DNA from: Salmonella enterica subsp. arizonae
GTDB lineage: Bacteria > Pseudomonadota > Gammaproteobacteria > Enterobacterales > Enterobacteriaceae
Assembly (NCBI RefSeq): GCF_008692845.1
Contig: NZ_VXJW01000001.1
Location: 372,001 to 436,000 of the forward strand
Length of the DNA: 64,000 bases
Direction of reading: 5' to 3'
Each line of letters begins with the position of its first letter. The first letter of the stretch is position 1. This document shows, piece after piece, positions 53,084 through 63,609 of the stretch. The translations under genes and the position numbers were made by a program. The notes beneath the pieces are model-generated. The model did no database searches. It had not been told where the DNA came from and saw only the letters and a program-made list of their open reading frames with translations.

Positions 53084-54781
53084 ATGGAAACTACAACCAA
53101 GAAAGCACGTTCCCTTTATATCCCTTACGCTGGCCCTGTATTGCTGGAATTTCCCCTGTTAAACAAAGGCAGCGCTTTTAGTGTAGAAGAGCGCCGCAAC
53201 TTCAATTTGTCAGGGCTGCTGCCGGAGGTCGTCGAGTCGATTGAAGAACAGGCCGAACGCGCCTGGCTCCAGTATCAGGGGTTTAAAACGGAAATCGATA
53301 AGCATATTTATCTGCGTAACATCCAGGATACCAACGAAACGCTCTTTTATCGACTGGTGCAAAACCATCTTGAAGAGATGATGCCGGTTATCTATACCCC
53401 GACCGTGGGCGCGGCCTGTGAGCGCTTCTCTGAGATTTATCGCCGGGCGCGCGGCGTATTTATCTCTTATCCGAACCGTCACAATATGGACGACATTTTG
53501 CAGAATGTGCCTAACCACAACATTAAAGTTATTGTGGTGACGGATGGCGAACGGATTCTGGGGCTTGGCGATCAGGGCATCGGCGGGATGGGGATCCCTA
53601 TCGGTAAGCTGTCATTATACACCGCCTGCGGCGGCATTAGTCCGGCCTATACCCTTCCCGTTGTGCTGGATGTCGGCACCAACAATCAACAGTTACTCAA
53701 CGATCCGCTTTACATGGGCTGGCGTCATCCGCGCATTACCGACGATGAGTATTATGCGTTTGTCGATGAGTTTATTCAGGCCGTTAAGCAGCGCTGGCCA
53801 GATATCCTGCTACAGTTCGAAGATTTCGCGCAGAAAAACGCAATGCCGCTGTTGACGCGCTATCGTGATGAGATTTGCTCTTTTAACGATGATATTCAGG
53901 GCACCGCAGCCGTGACCGTCGGTACGTTGATCGCCGCCAGCCGTGCTGCCGGCAGTCAGCTTAGCGAGCAGAAAATCGTTTTCCTCGGCGCGGGTTCCGC
54001 CGGATGTGGGATTGCGGAACAGATCATCGCACAGACTCAGCGTGAAGGTTTAAGCGAAGACGCCGCTCGACAGAAAGTCTTTATGGTCGATCGCTTCGGC
54101 CTGTTGACGGACCGGATGCCTAATTTATTGTCGTTCCAGACAAAGCTGGTGCAGAAATGCGACAATCTCCAGCACTGGGATACCGAAAATGACGTATTGT
54201 CGCTGCTGGATGTAGTGCGTAACGTAAAGCCGGATATCCTGATTGGGGTTTCCGGCCAAACCGGGCTCTTTACTGAAGAGATCATCCGCGAGATGCATAA
54301 GCATTGCCCTCGCCCGATCGTCATGCCGCTCTCTAATCCCACCTCTCGCGTGGAGGCCACGCCACAGGACATTATTGCCTGGACGGAAGGCAATGCGCTG
54401 GTGGCAACCGGCAGCCCATTCTCGCCGGTCATCTGGAAAGATAAGGTTTATCCGATCGCACAATGTAATAACGCCTATATTTTCCCCGGCATCGGCTTGG
54501 GGGTTATCGCTTCCGGCGCATCACGCATTACTGATGAAATGCTGATGTCAGCCAGTGAGACGCTGGCGAAACATTCTCCGCTGGTGAATAACGGCGAAGG
54601 ATTAGTGTTGCCAGCGCTTAAGGATATCCAGGTCGTGTCGCGCGCTATCGCTTTTGCCGTAGGCAAAATGGCGCAGCAACAAGGTGTAGCGGTGAAAACC
54701 TCTGCAGAAGCGCTGCAACAGGCGATTGACGATAACTTCTGGAAACCGGAATACCGCGACTACGGTCGGACTTCCATTTAA
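53084..54781 (+). CDS. maeA: NAD-dependent malic enzyme MaeA (SfcA)
   Basis: A 565-residue malic enzyme converting malate to pyruvate and CO2 with NAD+. Visible are the substrate-site tyrosine in [17 protein letters not shown], the [18 protein letters not shown] motif, the metal ligands in [15 protein letters not shown] and [13 protein letters not shown], and the NAD-binding [17 protein letters not shown]. The start [19 protein letters not shown] gives the same length as E. coli MaeA; a longer in-frame upstream start is not supported. It supplies pyruvate for gluconeogenic growth on C4 acids. Confidence 0.96.
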   Translation: METTTKKARSLYIPYAGPVLLEFPLLNKGSAFSVEERRNFNLSGLLPEVVESIEEQAERAWLQYQGFKTEIDKHIYLRNIQDTNETLFYRLVQNHLEEMMPVIYTPTVGAACERFSEIYRRARGVFISYPNRHNMDDILQNVPNHNIKVIVVTDGERILGLGDQGIGGMGIPIGKLSLYTACGGISPAYTLPVVLDVGTNNQQLLNDPLYMGWRHPRITDDEYYAFVDEFIQAVKQRWPDILLQFEDFAQKNAMPLLTRYRDEICSFNDDIQGTAAVTVGTLIAASRAAGSQLSEQKIVFLGAGSAGCGIAEQIIAQTQREGLSEDAARQKVFMVDRFGLLTDRMPNLLSFQTKLVQKCDNLQHWDTENDVLSLLDVVRNVKPDILIGVSGQTGLFTEEIIREMHKHCPRPIVMPLSNPTSRVEATPQDIIAWTEGNALVATGSPFSPVIWKDKVYPIAQCNNAYIFPGIGLGVIASGASRITDEMLMSASETLAKHSPLVNNGEGLVLPALKDIQVVSRAIAFAVGKMAQQQGVAVKTSAEALQQAIDDNFWKPEYRDYGRTSI

Positions 54782-54788
54782 TAGGTAC

Positions 54789-54808
54789 CCGGCGGTGAAT
54801 GCCGCCGG
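54789..54808 (+). terminator. Hairpin after maeA
   Basis: CCGGCGG (54789-54795) pairs with CCGCCGG (54802-54808), loop TGAATG, eight bases after the stop; a mixed T-rich stretch follows. Confidence 0.65.
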
Positions 54809-55052
54809 ATATCACTTTCTTCTTTAGTTTTGGTGAGTCTGTCGACACACCTGCATTCCTTTTCCTGCTTATTTGTCAAGCCACTAACATTAGCTACCTT
54901 TATGTATTGAACGGGGATTTATTAGGATAATCCTGGCTAAACTATTACATTGTATTTCTGCCGCCTTGCATAACTCATCAGAAATATTAATCCTAAAGAG
55001 GTAATAGCACCTTACCTGCTATGCAGTTCACTATTAATAAAAGGAGAAGGTT

Positions 55053-56063
55053 ATGAAAGCTGCTGTTGTCACACAAGATCATCAGGTTGATGTTACTGAG
55101 AAAACGCTGCGTCCCCTTCGCCACGGTGAAGCTTTGCTGAAAATGGAGTGCTGCGGCGTATGCCATACCGATCTACACGTGAAAAACGGAGATTTCGGTG
55201 ACAAAACCGGCGTTATTCTGGGACATGAAGGCATTGGCGTCGTGGCGGAAGTCGGTCCCGGCGTTACCTCGCTGAAACCCGGCGATCGCGCGAGTGTCGC
55301 GTGGTTTTATGAAGGATGCGGACACTGTGAGTATTGCAATACGGGCAATGAAACCTTATGCCGCAACGTGAAAAATGCCGGTTACACGGTAGATGGCGGC
55401 ATGGCCGAAGAGTGTATTGTCGTCGCGGATTATGCGGTGAAAGTACCGGAAGGTCTGGACTCTGCGGCGGCAAGTAGTATTACCTGCGCGGGCGTTACCA
55501 CCTATAAAGCGGTGAAGATTTCTCATATTAAACCTGGCCAGTGGATTGCCATCTACGGTCTGGGCGGTCTGGGTAATCTGGCCTTGCAGTACGCGAAAAA
55601 CGTCTTTAATGCGAAAGTGATTGCCATTGATGTCAATGATGGGCAACTGAAACTGGCCGAGGAAATGGGCGCAGATCTGACCATTAATTCACGCACGGAA
55701 GATGCGGCTAAAATTGTGCAGGAAAAAACCGGTGGCGCGTATGCAGCGGTGGTTACCGCGGTCGCTAAGGCGGCGTTTAATTCCGCAGTAGATGCCGTTC
55801 GCGCCGGAGGCCGCGTGGTAGCAGTCGGGCTACCGCCAGAAGCCATGAACCTTGATATCCCTCGCCTGGTGCTGGATGGCATTCAGGTTGTCGGTTCGTT
55901 GGTGGGGACACGCCAGGATCTGACCGAAGCCTTCCAGTTCGCGGCGGAAGGAAAAGTTGTGCCAAAAGTCGCTTTACGTCCGCTTGAAGATATCAACGTT
56001 ATTTTTAAAGAGATGGAACAGGGACAAATTCGTGGCCGTATGGTCATCGATTTCCGTCGTTAA
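55053..56063 (+). CDS. adhP: Zinc alcohol dehydrogenase AdhP
   Basis: A 336-residue ethanol-active medium-chain dehydrogenase. Catalytic zinc ligands are in [11 protein letters not shown] and GHEGIGVV; the structural zinc cysteines in [19 protein letters not shown] binding in [17 protein letters not shown]. It oxidises ethanol and other primary alcohols to aldehydes, is propanol- or ethanol-preferring and made in E. coli under growth-phase control. AGGAGAAGG stands before the ATG. The 270 bases upstream contain no other gene. The length is that of E. coli AdhP. Confidence 0.95.
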   Translation: MKAAVVTQDHQVDVTEKTLRPLRHGEALLKMECCGVCHTDLHVKNGDFGDKTGVILGHEGIGVVAEVGPGVTSLKPGDRASVAWFYEGCGHCEYCNTGNETLCRNVKNAGYTVDGGMAEECIVVADYAVKVPEGLDSAAASSITCAGVTTYKAVKISHIKPGQWIAIYGLGGLGNLALQYAKNVFNAKVIAIDVNDGQLKLAEEMGADLTINSRTEDAAKIVQEKTGGAYAAVVTAVAKAAFNSAVDAVRAGGRVVAVGLPPEAMNLDIPRLVLDGIQVVGSLVGTRQDLTEAFQFAAEGKVVPKVALRPLEDINVIFKEMEQGQIRGRMVIDFRR

Positions 56064-56114
56064 ACGATTTGCTGCGGTCGTCTGAGTAGGTTTGATAACA
56101 GGCAGCAGATGAAA

Positions 56115-56142
56115 ACAAAGCGCTACCATTGTAGCGCCTTGT
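56115..56142. terminator. Bidirectional terminator between adhP and fdnI
   Basis: GCGCTAC (56120-56126), loop CATT, GTAGCGC (56131-56137), flanked by ACAAA and CTTGTTT, so both convergent genes get a usable T-rich end. Confidence 0.8.
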
Positions 56143-56161
56143 TTATAAGCGACTGAAAAGA

Positions 56162-56818
56162 TTACTGAATGCCTTCTTCGCTCTCTTTTTTCGCTTCCGC
56201 CTTCTCGATTTCACGGTACCAGCGTGGGTGATGTTTCTTCGCCCAGCGACGGCTGACCTTCCCTTCGATCATGCCCTTAATCGAGCCTTTCACCCAAAAC
56301 GCCATATACATATGGATGAGGATCGCGTGCATTAAAATAATGCCCGCCGCCGCATGGATTAACAGGCTGTAACGTACCACCTGCATCGGGAAATACTGCG
56401 CGAAATACGGACGCCAGATAATCACGCCAGTCACCAGCAGCACAAAAATCATGCTCATAATTGACCAGAACATCATCTTCTGCCCGGCATTGTATTTGCC
56501 GACATCCGCCACCTTATGCTCATTGCCTTTCAACACCTCCACAATATTTTTCAGCCACGGAATATCTTTTTTATCCGGGATGTTGTGGTGGACGAAACGC
56601 ACGAACATAAACATCAGCGCGATGAAGATGGCAATGCCGAAGAACGGGTGCAAAATACGTCCCATCTGCGGCGTGCCGAAGGTTTGCGTCAGCCATTGTA
56701 GCGTCGGAAAGAAAAACGAAATTCCCGACAGCGCTACCAGGAAGAAGCAGATCACTACCGTCCAGTGACAGGCGCGATCGATAAATTTCGTGCGCACAAT
56801 CATTTTCGATTTACTCAT
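56162..56818 (-). CDS. fdnI: Formate dehydrogenase-N gamma subunit, cytochrome b556
   Basis: A 218-residue membrane cytochrome with four helices that takes electrons from FdnH and reduces menaquinone on the inner side of the membrane. Haem histidines are in [52 protein letters not shown]. Start set at [12 protein letters not shown] (the E. coli start), overlapping the fdnH stop by eight bases; a longer open frame upstream is inside fdnH. Last gene of the fdnGHI operon. Confidence 0.95.
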   Translation of the reverse strand: MSKSKMIVRTKFIDRACHWTVVICFFLVALSGISFFFPTLQWLTQTFGTPQMGRILHPFFGIAIFIALMFMFVRFVHHNIPDKKDIPWLKNIVEVLKGNEHKVADVGKYNAGQKMMFWSIMSMIFVLLVTGVIIWRPYFAQYFPMQVVRYSLLIHAAAGIILMHAILIHMYMAFWVKGSIKGMIEGKVSRRWAKKHHPRWYREIEKAEAKKESEEGIQ

Positions 56819-57695
56819 GATGCTCCTCCTCATCGTCGTCCGTTTCTTTATTCGGGCCAATACCGATGTAGTGGAAAATCAGACCGGCGAAAGTGGCGAT
56901 AAATCCCGCTGCGGCCAGTGGTTTTAGCGCCCCTTTCCACAGATTGATCGAAGTATCGATCTGCGGATCTTTCGGCAAGCCATGATACAACTCCGGCTGA
57001 TTGGCATGGTGCAGAACATACATCACGTGCGTACCGCCGACGCCCTGCGGGTTGTAGATACCGGCATGTTCAAAGCCGCGCGCTTTTAACTTCTCCACGC
57101 GTTGCTCGCCCAGTTCCAGCATCTCTTTTTTGGTGCCGAAGTGAATAGCCCCGGTCGGACAAGTTTTGACGCAGGCCGGTTCCTGGCCCACGCTGACGCG
57201 ATCGACGCAGAGCGTACATTTATAAACGCGGTTGTCCTCTTTGTTGAGGCGCGGAATATTAAACGGACACCCGGCGATACAGTAACCACAGCCGATACAG
57301 TGTTCAGATTGAAAATCAACAATCCCGTTCGCGTACTGGATGATAGCCCCGGCAGATGGACAGGCTTTAAAACAGCCCGGATCTTCACAGTGCATACAAC
57401 CGTCCTTACGAATCAGCCACTCCAGCTTGCCGTTCTGCTCGGTTTCGGTAAAGCGCATCACCGTCCAGGACTTGGCGCTGAGATCGGCAGGGTTATCGTA
57501 CACCCCGACACAATGGCCAACGTTATCGCGAATATCGTTCCATTCAGAACAGGCTACCTGGCAGGCTTTACAGCCGACACAGGAGGAGACGTCGATCAGT
57601 TTCGCGACTTCGGCTTTGTAATCACGCGCCTGCGGAGGCGGCGTGATGGCGTTTGTTGCGGACCGTTTAATAATGTCCTGCGTTTCCATAGACAT
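56811..57695 (-). CDS. fdnH: Formate dehydrogenase-N beta subunit (iron-sulfur)
   Basis: A 294-residue periplasmic-facing electron-transfer subunit holding four [4Fe-4S] clusters. The four cysteine groups are [55 protein letters not shown] and [22 protein letters not shown]-terminal membrane anchor ([20 protein letters not shown]) precedes an acidic histidine tail. It carries electrons from the selenomolybdenum subunit FdnG to FdnI. It begins 13 bases after fdnG. Confidence 0.96.
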   Translation of the reverse strand: MSMETQDIIKRSATNAITPPPQARDYKAEVAKLIDVSSCVGCKACQVACSEWNDIRDNVGHCVGVYDNPADLSAKSWTVMRFTETEQNGKLEWLIRKDGCMHCEDPGCFKACPSAGAIIQYANGIVDFQSEHCIGCGYCIAGCPFNIPRLNKEDNRVYKCTLCVDRVSVGQEPACVKTCPTGAIHFGTKKEMLELGEQRVEKLKARGFEHAGIYNPQGVGGTHVMYVLHHANQPELYHGLPKDPQIDTSINLWKGALKPLAAAGFIATFAGLIFHYIGIGPNKETDDDEEEHHE

Positions 57696-57708
57696 ATGTT
57701 CGCCTCCC

Positions 57709-60700
57709 TTACGCCTTCTCGATGTTAACTAAAAACGCTTTATATTCCGGCGTTTGCGAGTTGGCATCACCGACATTTGGCGTCAAAGTATTGGCGATAT
57801 AGCCTTTGCGCGCGACACCCTCAAAGCCCCAGTGAATCGGGATCCCCACCGTTTCAATCTGCTGACCGTTGACATGCAGCGTGCGAATACGGCGAGTTAC
57901 CACCGCGACCGCGCGAATAAACCCGCGTTTGCTGCTTACCTTAACATAGTCGCCGTTAGCAATACCTTTCGCTGCCGCCAGCGTCTCACTGATCTCCACA
58001 AACTGTTCCGGCTGAGCGATAGCGTTAAGTAGCGCATGTTTGGTCCAGGTGTGGAAATGCTCTGTGAGGCGGTAAGTCGTGCCCACGTACGGAAACTGCT
58101 CCTTCTTACCCATGCGCAGCGCATCTTCTTCATAGAGACGCGCAGCCGGGTTCGAGACCACATTCGGGTGCAGCGGGTTAGTGCCCAGCGGCGTTTCCAT
58201 CGGCTCGTAGTGTTCAGGGAACGGTCCTTCCGCCATCTTATCAATAGCAAACAGACGTCCCAGCCCTTCCGGCTGCATGATAAACGGATTGGTCCCGCTC
58301 CCCGGCGCCGCGTTGTTAAAGTCCGGAATATCGTTCCCTGTCCACTTCGCGCCATTCCACTGGATCAGCATCCGTTTTGGATCCCACGGTTTACCCTGCG
58401 GGTCCGCCGAAGCGCGGTTATACAATACGCGACGGTTTAGCGGCCACGCCCACGCCCAACCCAGTGTATTGCCAAGCCCTGACGGGTCGGCGTTATCACG
58501 CTGGGACATCTGGTTGCCCTGCTCCGTCCAGCTACCGGTATAAATCCAGCAGGAGGAGGATGTCGTACCGTCATCGCGCAGTAATGCAAAACTGTTCAAC
58601 AACTGGCCTTTCCTGGCAATCAGCGTACCGTTGGCGTCATAGAGATCTTCCAGCGCATAGCCGTTGTTCTCTTTCGCCACTTCTTCCGAATGCGGTTCAT
58701 CCGGCTGCTTGTAGTTCCAGCTCATCTTCAATAGTGGTTCGGCGCCTTTACCGCCTTCTGCGCGATACATTTCACGCAGACGATGGTAAATACCGGCCAG
58801 AATCTCGCCGTCGTTACGCGCTTCGCCCGGCGCGTCCTGACCTTTCCAGTGCCACTGTAGCCAGCGACCGGAGTTAGCAATAGAGCCATCCTCTTCCGCA
58901 AAACAGGTAGACGGCAGACGGAAGACTTCGGTCTGAATTGTCGTCGGATCGACATCATTAGATTCGCCGTGGTTCTGCCAGAATGTTGACGTTTCAGTCA
59001 CCAGCGGATCGATAACGACCAGATACTTCAGTTTGCTTAAGCTTTGCACCACTTTGTTTTTGTCCGGGAAGGACGCTACCGGGTTAAAGCCCTGACAGAT
59101 ATAGCCGGTGACTTTCCCGCTATCCATCATGTTGAAATATTTGATCACATCATAGGATTGATCCCACTTAGGCAGCCAGTCAAAACCCCAGTCATTCTCC
59201 TTCTGCGCCGCATCGCCATAGAAGGACTTCATCAGACTGACGAAGAACTTGGGATAGTTGCCCCAGTAGTTCACCTGATCGGGAAGTGTCGCTTTGGGGG
59301 TATTCGCCGCCAGATAAGTTTGCAGATCGGCCTGTTTTTCCGACGGCAACGTCAGATAACCGGGCAGGCTGGTGGAGAGCAGCCCTAAATCCGTTAAGCC
59401 CTGGATGTTAGAGTGGCCGCGCAAGGCGTTCACACCGCCGCCAGCCATCCCCATATTGCCTAGCAGCAACTGGATCATCGCCATGGTGCGGATGTTTTGC
59501 GCCCCGACGGTATGCTGCGTCCAGCCCAGCGCATACAGGAAGGTGGTCGTGCGATCCGGGGCGCTGGTAGAGGCCAGCACCTCACAGACCTTCAGGAAGT
59601 CCGCTTTTGGCGTACCGCAGATGTTTTCCACAACCTCTGGCGTATAGCGGGAAACGTGCTGTTTCAGCAGATTCCACACACACCGCGGATGCGTCAGCGT
59701 TTCATCGCGTCTGGCATAGCCGTTTTCAGCAAACTGATAGTTCCAGCTCGTTTTATCGTACTGGCGTTTTTCCGCATCGTAGCCGCTGAAAAGACCGTCT
59801 TCAAAGGCATAATCATCCCGCACCAGCAGGCTGGCGTTGGTGTAATGCTTAACGTATTCAGCGTTGATTTTGTTATTTTCAATCAGGTACAGCAACACGC
59901 CGGACAGGAAGGTTATGTCCGTACCAGAACGTATTGGCGCATAAATATCCGCCACCGACGCTGTACGCGTAAAGCGTGGGTCAACGACAATCAGCGTCGC
60001 ATCGTTATTATTTTTCGCTTCCATCGCCCAGCGAAATCCCACCGGATGCGCTTCTGCGGCATTGCCGCCCATCACCATCACGACGTTGGCGTTTTTAATA
60101 TCCACCCAGTGGTTGGTCATCGCACCGCGACCAAATGTTGGAGCAAGACTTGCTACCGTTGGTCCGTGTCAAACGCGCGCCTGGTTGTCTACCGCCAGCA
60201 TACCGAGAGAACGCGCAAACTTCTGCGTCAGCATACCCGTTTCATTGCTGGCCGCCGAGGCGCACAGCATCCCGGTAGAGAGCCAGCGGTTAACCGTAAT
60301 ACCCTGCTCATTCTTTTCAGTAAAGTTGGCATCACGATCGGCTTTCATTAATTTTGCAATACGAGTGAAAGCTTCATCCCAGCTAATACGCTGCCACTTG
60401 TCGGAACCCGGCGCGCGGTATTCCGGGTAGCGTAGGCGATCTTCACTGTGAACATAGTCCAGCAAACCAGCCCCTTTCGGGCACAGTGCGCCGCGGCTTA
60501 CCGGATGGTCCGGGTCGCCTTCAATATGGTAAATCGCTTCTTTCGCGTTTTTTGCCCCATCGCCCAGGCTATACATTAATAGCCCGCAACCTACGGAACA
60601 GTATGTGCAGGAGTTACGAATCTCTTTTGCGCGCAACAGCTTATAGTTTCGCGCCTGAGCCAGGGCCATTTTAGGGGTAAAACCCAGTGCGGCCACCGTT

Positions 60701-60756
60701 GTTCCCGCCATACCGCCCGCGCAGATTTTAAAAAATTGTCTGCGGCTGACGTCCAT
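57709..60756 (-). CDS. fdnG: Formate dehydrogenase-N alpha subunit, selenoprotein
   Basis: One gene of 1015 residues read through an in-frame TGA at 60169-60171 (codon 196), which encodes selenocysteine; ordinary gene finders split it there. The precursor has a twin-arginine signal ([15 protein letters not shown]), the N-terminal [4Fe-4S] cysteines in [19 protein letters not shown], and binds bis-MGD molybdenum. Residue 196 lies in [16 protein letters not shown], the position of the metal ligand. FdnG oxidises formate in the periplasm and, with nitrate reductase, builds proton-motive force during anaerobic nitrate respiration. The TGA is immediately followed by a SECIS-like hairpin. Length equals that of E. 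coli FdnG. Confidence 0.97.
60142..60154 (-). promoter_or_regulatory. Apical hairpin of the fdnG SECIS element
   Basis: On the minus strand AGCAAGTCTTGCT forms a short stem (AGCAA/TTGCT) with a GUC loop 15 bases 3' of the UGA, matching the bacterial SECIS requirement for a GU-containing apical loop recognised by SelB. Confidence 0.8.
60169..60171 (-). other. Selenocysteine UGA codon of fdnG
   Basis: In-frame TGA (reads TCA on the plus strand) at codon 196, in the conserved V-U-HGPTV context. Confidence 0.95.
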
Positions 60757-60868
60757 TGCTTTCCTCTTTTTTCCACGGATGCACGCCTTCTTCGAACTGC
60801 AGCAAAACCTCAGTCCCGGATGCGTGTATAACTTCGCGAGGAAACTAACAGCAAAATCGATAACTTTT

Positions 60869-60882
60869 TTGCGTCAAATCAA
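60869..60882 (-). promoter_or_regulatory. FNR-like site upstream of fdnG
   Basis: Minus-strand TTGATTTGACGCAA matches TTGAT-N4-ATCAA with a full first half and three of five bases in the second, about 115 bases before fdnG. E. coli fdnG is FNR-activated. Confidence 0.6.
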
Positions 60883-60928
60883 TATTGAAACGGTTCCGCT
60901 ACTAAATAGCCCTATTTTTAAACCGCAA

Positions 60929-60944
60929 TAACTCCAGGGAGGTA
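60929..60944 (-). promoter_or_regulatory. NarL/NarP 7-2-7 site upstream of fdnG
   Basis: TAACTCC-AG-GGAGGTA, two inverted heptamers spaced by two bases, about 60 bases upstream of the FNR-like site, the arrangement by which nitrate-activated NarL controls fdnG in E. coli. Confidence 0.65.
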
Positions 60945-61033
60945 TTAAAAAATGACACTGCATGGCATCGCCCTCGGAAAAAGTGCTATAAGTGGCAGTT
61001 TATTTTGCGCGGTATTCAGGACAGTCACAAAGC

Positions 61034-61915
61034 ATGACATCACAAAAAGCAACGCTAATAGGGCTTGTTGCCATCGTTCTGTGGAGCACGATGGTTGGGT
61101 TAATTCGCGGCGTCAGCGAAGGTCTCGGACCGGTAGGCGGCGCAGCCATGATCTATTCATTAAGCGGCCTGCTGCTGATTTTTACCGTCGGATTACCTGA
61201 TATCCGTCGTTTCCCGGGGCGATACCTCATCGCAGGCAGCGTACTGTTTGTCAGTTATGAAATATGCTTGGCGCTTTCTCTCGGTTATGCCGCCACTCGC
61301 CATCAGGCTATCGAAGTCGGCATGGTTAACTATTTATGGCCCAGCCTGACTATTCTGTTTGCCATTCTTTTTAATGGGCAAAAAACTAACTGGCTTATTG
61401 TTCCTGGATTGCTTATTGCACTTACTGGCGTTTGCTGGGTTCTGGGAGGCGAGAGTGGTCTTAATCCCGGAGACATTATCAGCAATGTTGCCACCAGTCC
61501 GCTAAGTTATTTACTGGCATTTCTTGGTGCGTTTATATGGGCGACGTACTGCACAGTCACAAATAAATATGCGCGTGGTTTTAACGGCATCACTGTCTTT
61601 GTTTTACTCACTGCCGCAGCGCTATGGTTACACTATTTTCTTACACCACAGCCCGCCATGATATTTAGCTTGCCGGTAATTGCTAAACTTTTCACTGCGG
61701 CATTAACGTTGGGATTTGCCTATGCGGCATGGAATGTGGGCATACTTCATGGCAATGTGACTATCATGGCCGTAGGGTCTTATTTTACGCCAGTTATGTC
61801 CTCTGCGCTGGCAGCGCTGTTACTCAGCGCACCACTGTCATTCTCCTTCTGGCAAGGCGCAGTCATGGTGTGCGTAGGTTCGCTACTTTGTTGGCTGGCA
61901 ACGCGTCGGGGCTGA
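61034..61915 (+). CDS. yddG: Aromatic amino acid / paraquat exporter YddG (DMT family)
   Basis: A 293-residue transporter with ten helices of the drug/metabolite transporter superfamily. It carries the two EamA halves: LIGLVAIVLWSTMVGLIRGV to about residue 140, and YLLAFLGAFIWATYCTVTNK to the end. E. coli YddG exports aromatic amino acids; in Salmonella Typhimurium it also exports methyl viologen, together with OmpD. The start was placed at MTSQKATLIG; a longer frame from 60992 is less likely, though the ribosome site here is weak. It is divergent from fdnG and sits next to ompD, its reported functional partner. Confidence 0.93.
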   Translation: MTSQKATLIGLVAIVLWSTMVGLIRGVSEGLGPVGGAAMIYSLSGLLLIFTVGLPDIRRFPGRYLIAGSVLFVSYEICLALSLGYAATRHQAIEVGMVNYLWPSLTILFAILFNGQKTNWLIVPGLLIALTGVCWVLGGESGLNPGDIISNVATSPLSYLLAFLGAFIWATYCTVTNKYARGFNGITVFVLLTAAALWLHYFLTPQPAMIFSLPVIAKLFTAALTLGFAYAAWNVGILHGNVTIMAVGSYFTPVMSSALAALLLSAPLSFSFWQGAVMVCVGSLLCWLATRRG

Positions 61916-62444
61916 TAGCGACGGGCGGGCCGATGTTGATATAAAATCGCCCCGCTGCAACTTGACACCCTTCACAACACAACTACGCTTTTATCTATCG
62001 CCTATTTTCCTTTGACGATTCTGCTATTTTTTAAGCGTCAACCTTGCGCCGTAGCAGGATTTAGCGGGCAAAAAATGCAAGTATGGATAAATGGTTAAAT
62101 ATGTTAAAATAATGATGTGGTTATGATAATAAATATATATATTTAACGGTGATTGAAACTGTATCACTGCATATAATAATTAGTCGGCACTACAAAAAAC
62201 AAAATAATAAACAGACAAATAGTCCCCTGCGAAAATATATTTCATAATAAAGTCCCTGTTTAAATTAATACCATCAAATGTATTAAGGCGATCTTGATCA
62301 CACAAATTAAAATAATTTGTAATCTTATGAAACTTATTATTGAACTTATACCACTTCGTCATTTAAAAATAGTCTGCCATTGATAAACGCCTTGTTTAAC
62401 AATGGTTGAGGAAACTCGCTAAGAAAATTATAAGGATTATTAAA
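61916..62444. other. Intergenic region upstream of ompD
   Basis: About 530 very AT-rich bases with no gene; it holds the ompD promoter and untranslated leader. A half-site TGTGATCA on the minus strand near 62290-62300 could belong to a CRP site, but is weak. AAGGA precedes the ompD start. Confidence 0.45.
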
Positions 62445-63524
62445 ATGAAACTTAAGTTAGTGGCAGTGGCAGTGACTTCCCTGTTGGCAGCAGGCGTGGT
62501 AAATGCAGCCGAGGTATATAACAAAGACGGCAATAAACTGGATCTGTACGGTAAAGTTCATGCTCAGCATTATTTCTCTGATGATAACGGAAGTGATGGT
62601 GACAAAACTTACGCGCGTCTGGGCTTTAAAGGCGAAACGCAGATCAACGATCAGTTAACCGGTTTTGGTCAGTGGGAATATGAATTCAAAGGCAACCGTA
62701 CTGAAAGCCAGGGCGCTGACAAAGACAAAACCCGTCTGGCGTTTGCTGGTCTGAAATTCGCTGACTACGGTTCTTTCGACTATGGTCGTAACTATGGCGT
62801 TGCTTACGACATCGGCGCATGGACCGACGTTCTGCCAGAGTTCGGTGGCGATACCTGGACCCAGACTGACGTCTTCATGACTGGCCGTACTACTGGTGTT
62901 GCCACCTACCGTAACACTGACTTCTTCGGTCTGGTTGAAGGTCTGAACTTTGCCGCGCAGTACCAGGGCAAAAACGAACGTAGCAACGTCCAGGAAGCTA
63001 ACGGCGACGGTTTTGGTCTGTCTACTACGTATGAGTACGAAGGCTTTGGCGTAGGTGCTACCTATGCGAAATCTGACCGCACTGACGCTCAGAATAATCA
63101 CAACAGCATATTCAAAGCTGACGGCAAGAACGCTGAAGTATGGGCTGCTGGTCTGAAATATGATGCGAACAACATCTACCTTGCGACTACCTACTCCGAA
63201 ACTCGTAACATGACCACTTACGGTTCCAACGTTGCTGGTATCGCTGAGAAAGCGCAGAACTTTGAAATCGTGGCTCAGTACCAGTTCGACTTCGGACTGC
63301 GTCCGTCCGTTGCTTACCTGAAATCTAAAGGTAAAGATATTGCCGTATTCGGAGACCAGGATCTGGTTGAATACGTAGATCTGGGTGCGACCTACTACTT
63401 CAACAAAAACATGTCCACCTTCGTTGATTACAAAATCAACCTGCTGGATGACAATAACTTCACCCGTATTGCCGGGGTTAGCACCGACAACATCGTTGCT
63501 GTTGGTCTGAACTACCAGTTCTAA
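62445..63524 (+). CDS. ompD: Outer membrane porin OmpD (NmpC)
   Basis: A 359-residue trimeric porin: a signal peptide ([21 protein letters not shown]), mature start [17 protein letters not shown], 16 strands, constriction loop 3 ([15 protein letters not shown]) and the terminal [12 protein letters not shown] with C-terminal phenylalanine. It is the most abundant porin of Salmonella Typhimurium, is anaerobically induced and is controlled by several small RNAs (RybB, SdsR, InvR, MicC) that pair with its leader or coding region. Start chosen at the ATG after AAGGA; the upstream in-frame codons lack a signal peptide. A strong terminator follows. Confidence 0.95.
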   Translation: MKLKLVAVAVTSLLAAGVVNAAEVYNKDGNKLDLYGKVHAQHYFSDDNGSDGDKTYARLGFKGETQINDQLTGFGQWEYEFKGNRTESQGADKDKTRLAFAGLKFADYGSFDYGRNYGVAYDIGAWTDVLPEFGGDTWTQTDVFMTGRTTGVATYRNTDFFGLVEGLNFAAQYQGKNERSNVQEANGDGFGLSTTYEYEGFGVGATYAKSDRTDAQNNHNSIFKADGKNAEVWAAGLKYDANNIYLATTYSETRNMTTYGSNVAGIAEKAQNFEIVAQYQFDFGLRPSVAYLKSKGKDIAVFGDQDLVEYVDLGATYYFNKNMSTFVDYKINLLDDNNFTRIAGVSTDNIVAVGLNYQF

Positions 63525-63549
63525 TCCTGCATGATGTAATGAAGTCCAG

Positions 63550-63575
63550 GCCAGCCCATGATGGGCTGGCTTTTT
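63550..63575 (+). terminator. Rho-independent terminator of ompD
   Basis: GCCAGCCC / GGGCTGGC stem with ATGAT loop followed by TTTTT. Confidence 0.92.
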
Positions 63576-63609
63576 CTCATGATGTTGAACCGGTCATAAG
63601 GAGTATGCC

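Noticed and set aside
57102..57728. 208-codon plus-strand frame opposite fdnH
   Set aside because: Shadow of fdnH, rich in residues complementary to cysteine-rich coding.
60169..60171. fdnG as a pseudogene split by a stop codon
   Set aside because: The TGA is at the known selenocysteine position and followed by a SECIS-like hairpin.
59497..60351. Long plus-strand frame (284 codons) opposite fdnG
   Set aside because: Shadow of fdnG; no homology and no ribosome site.
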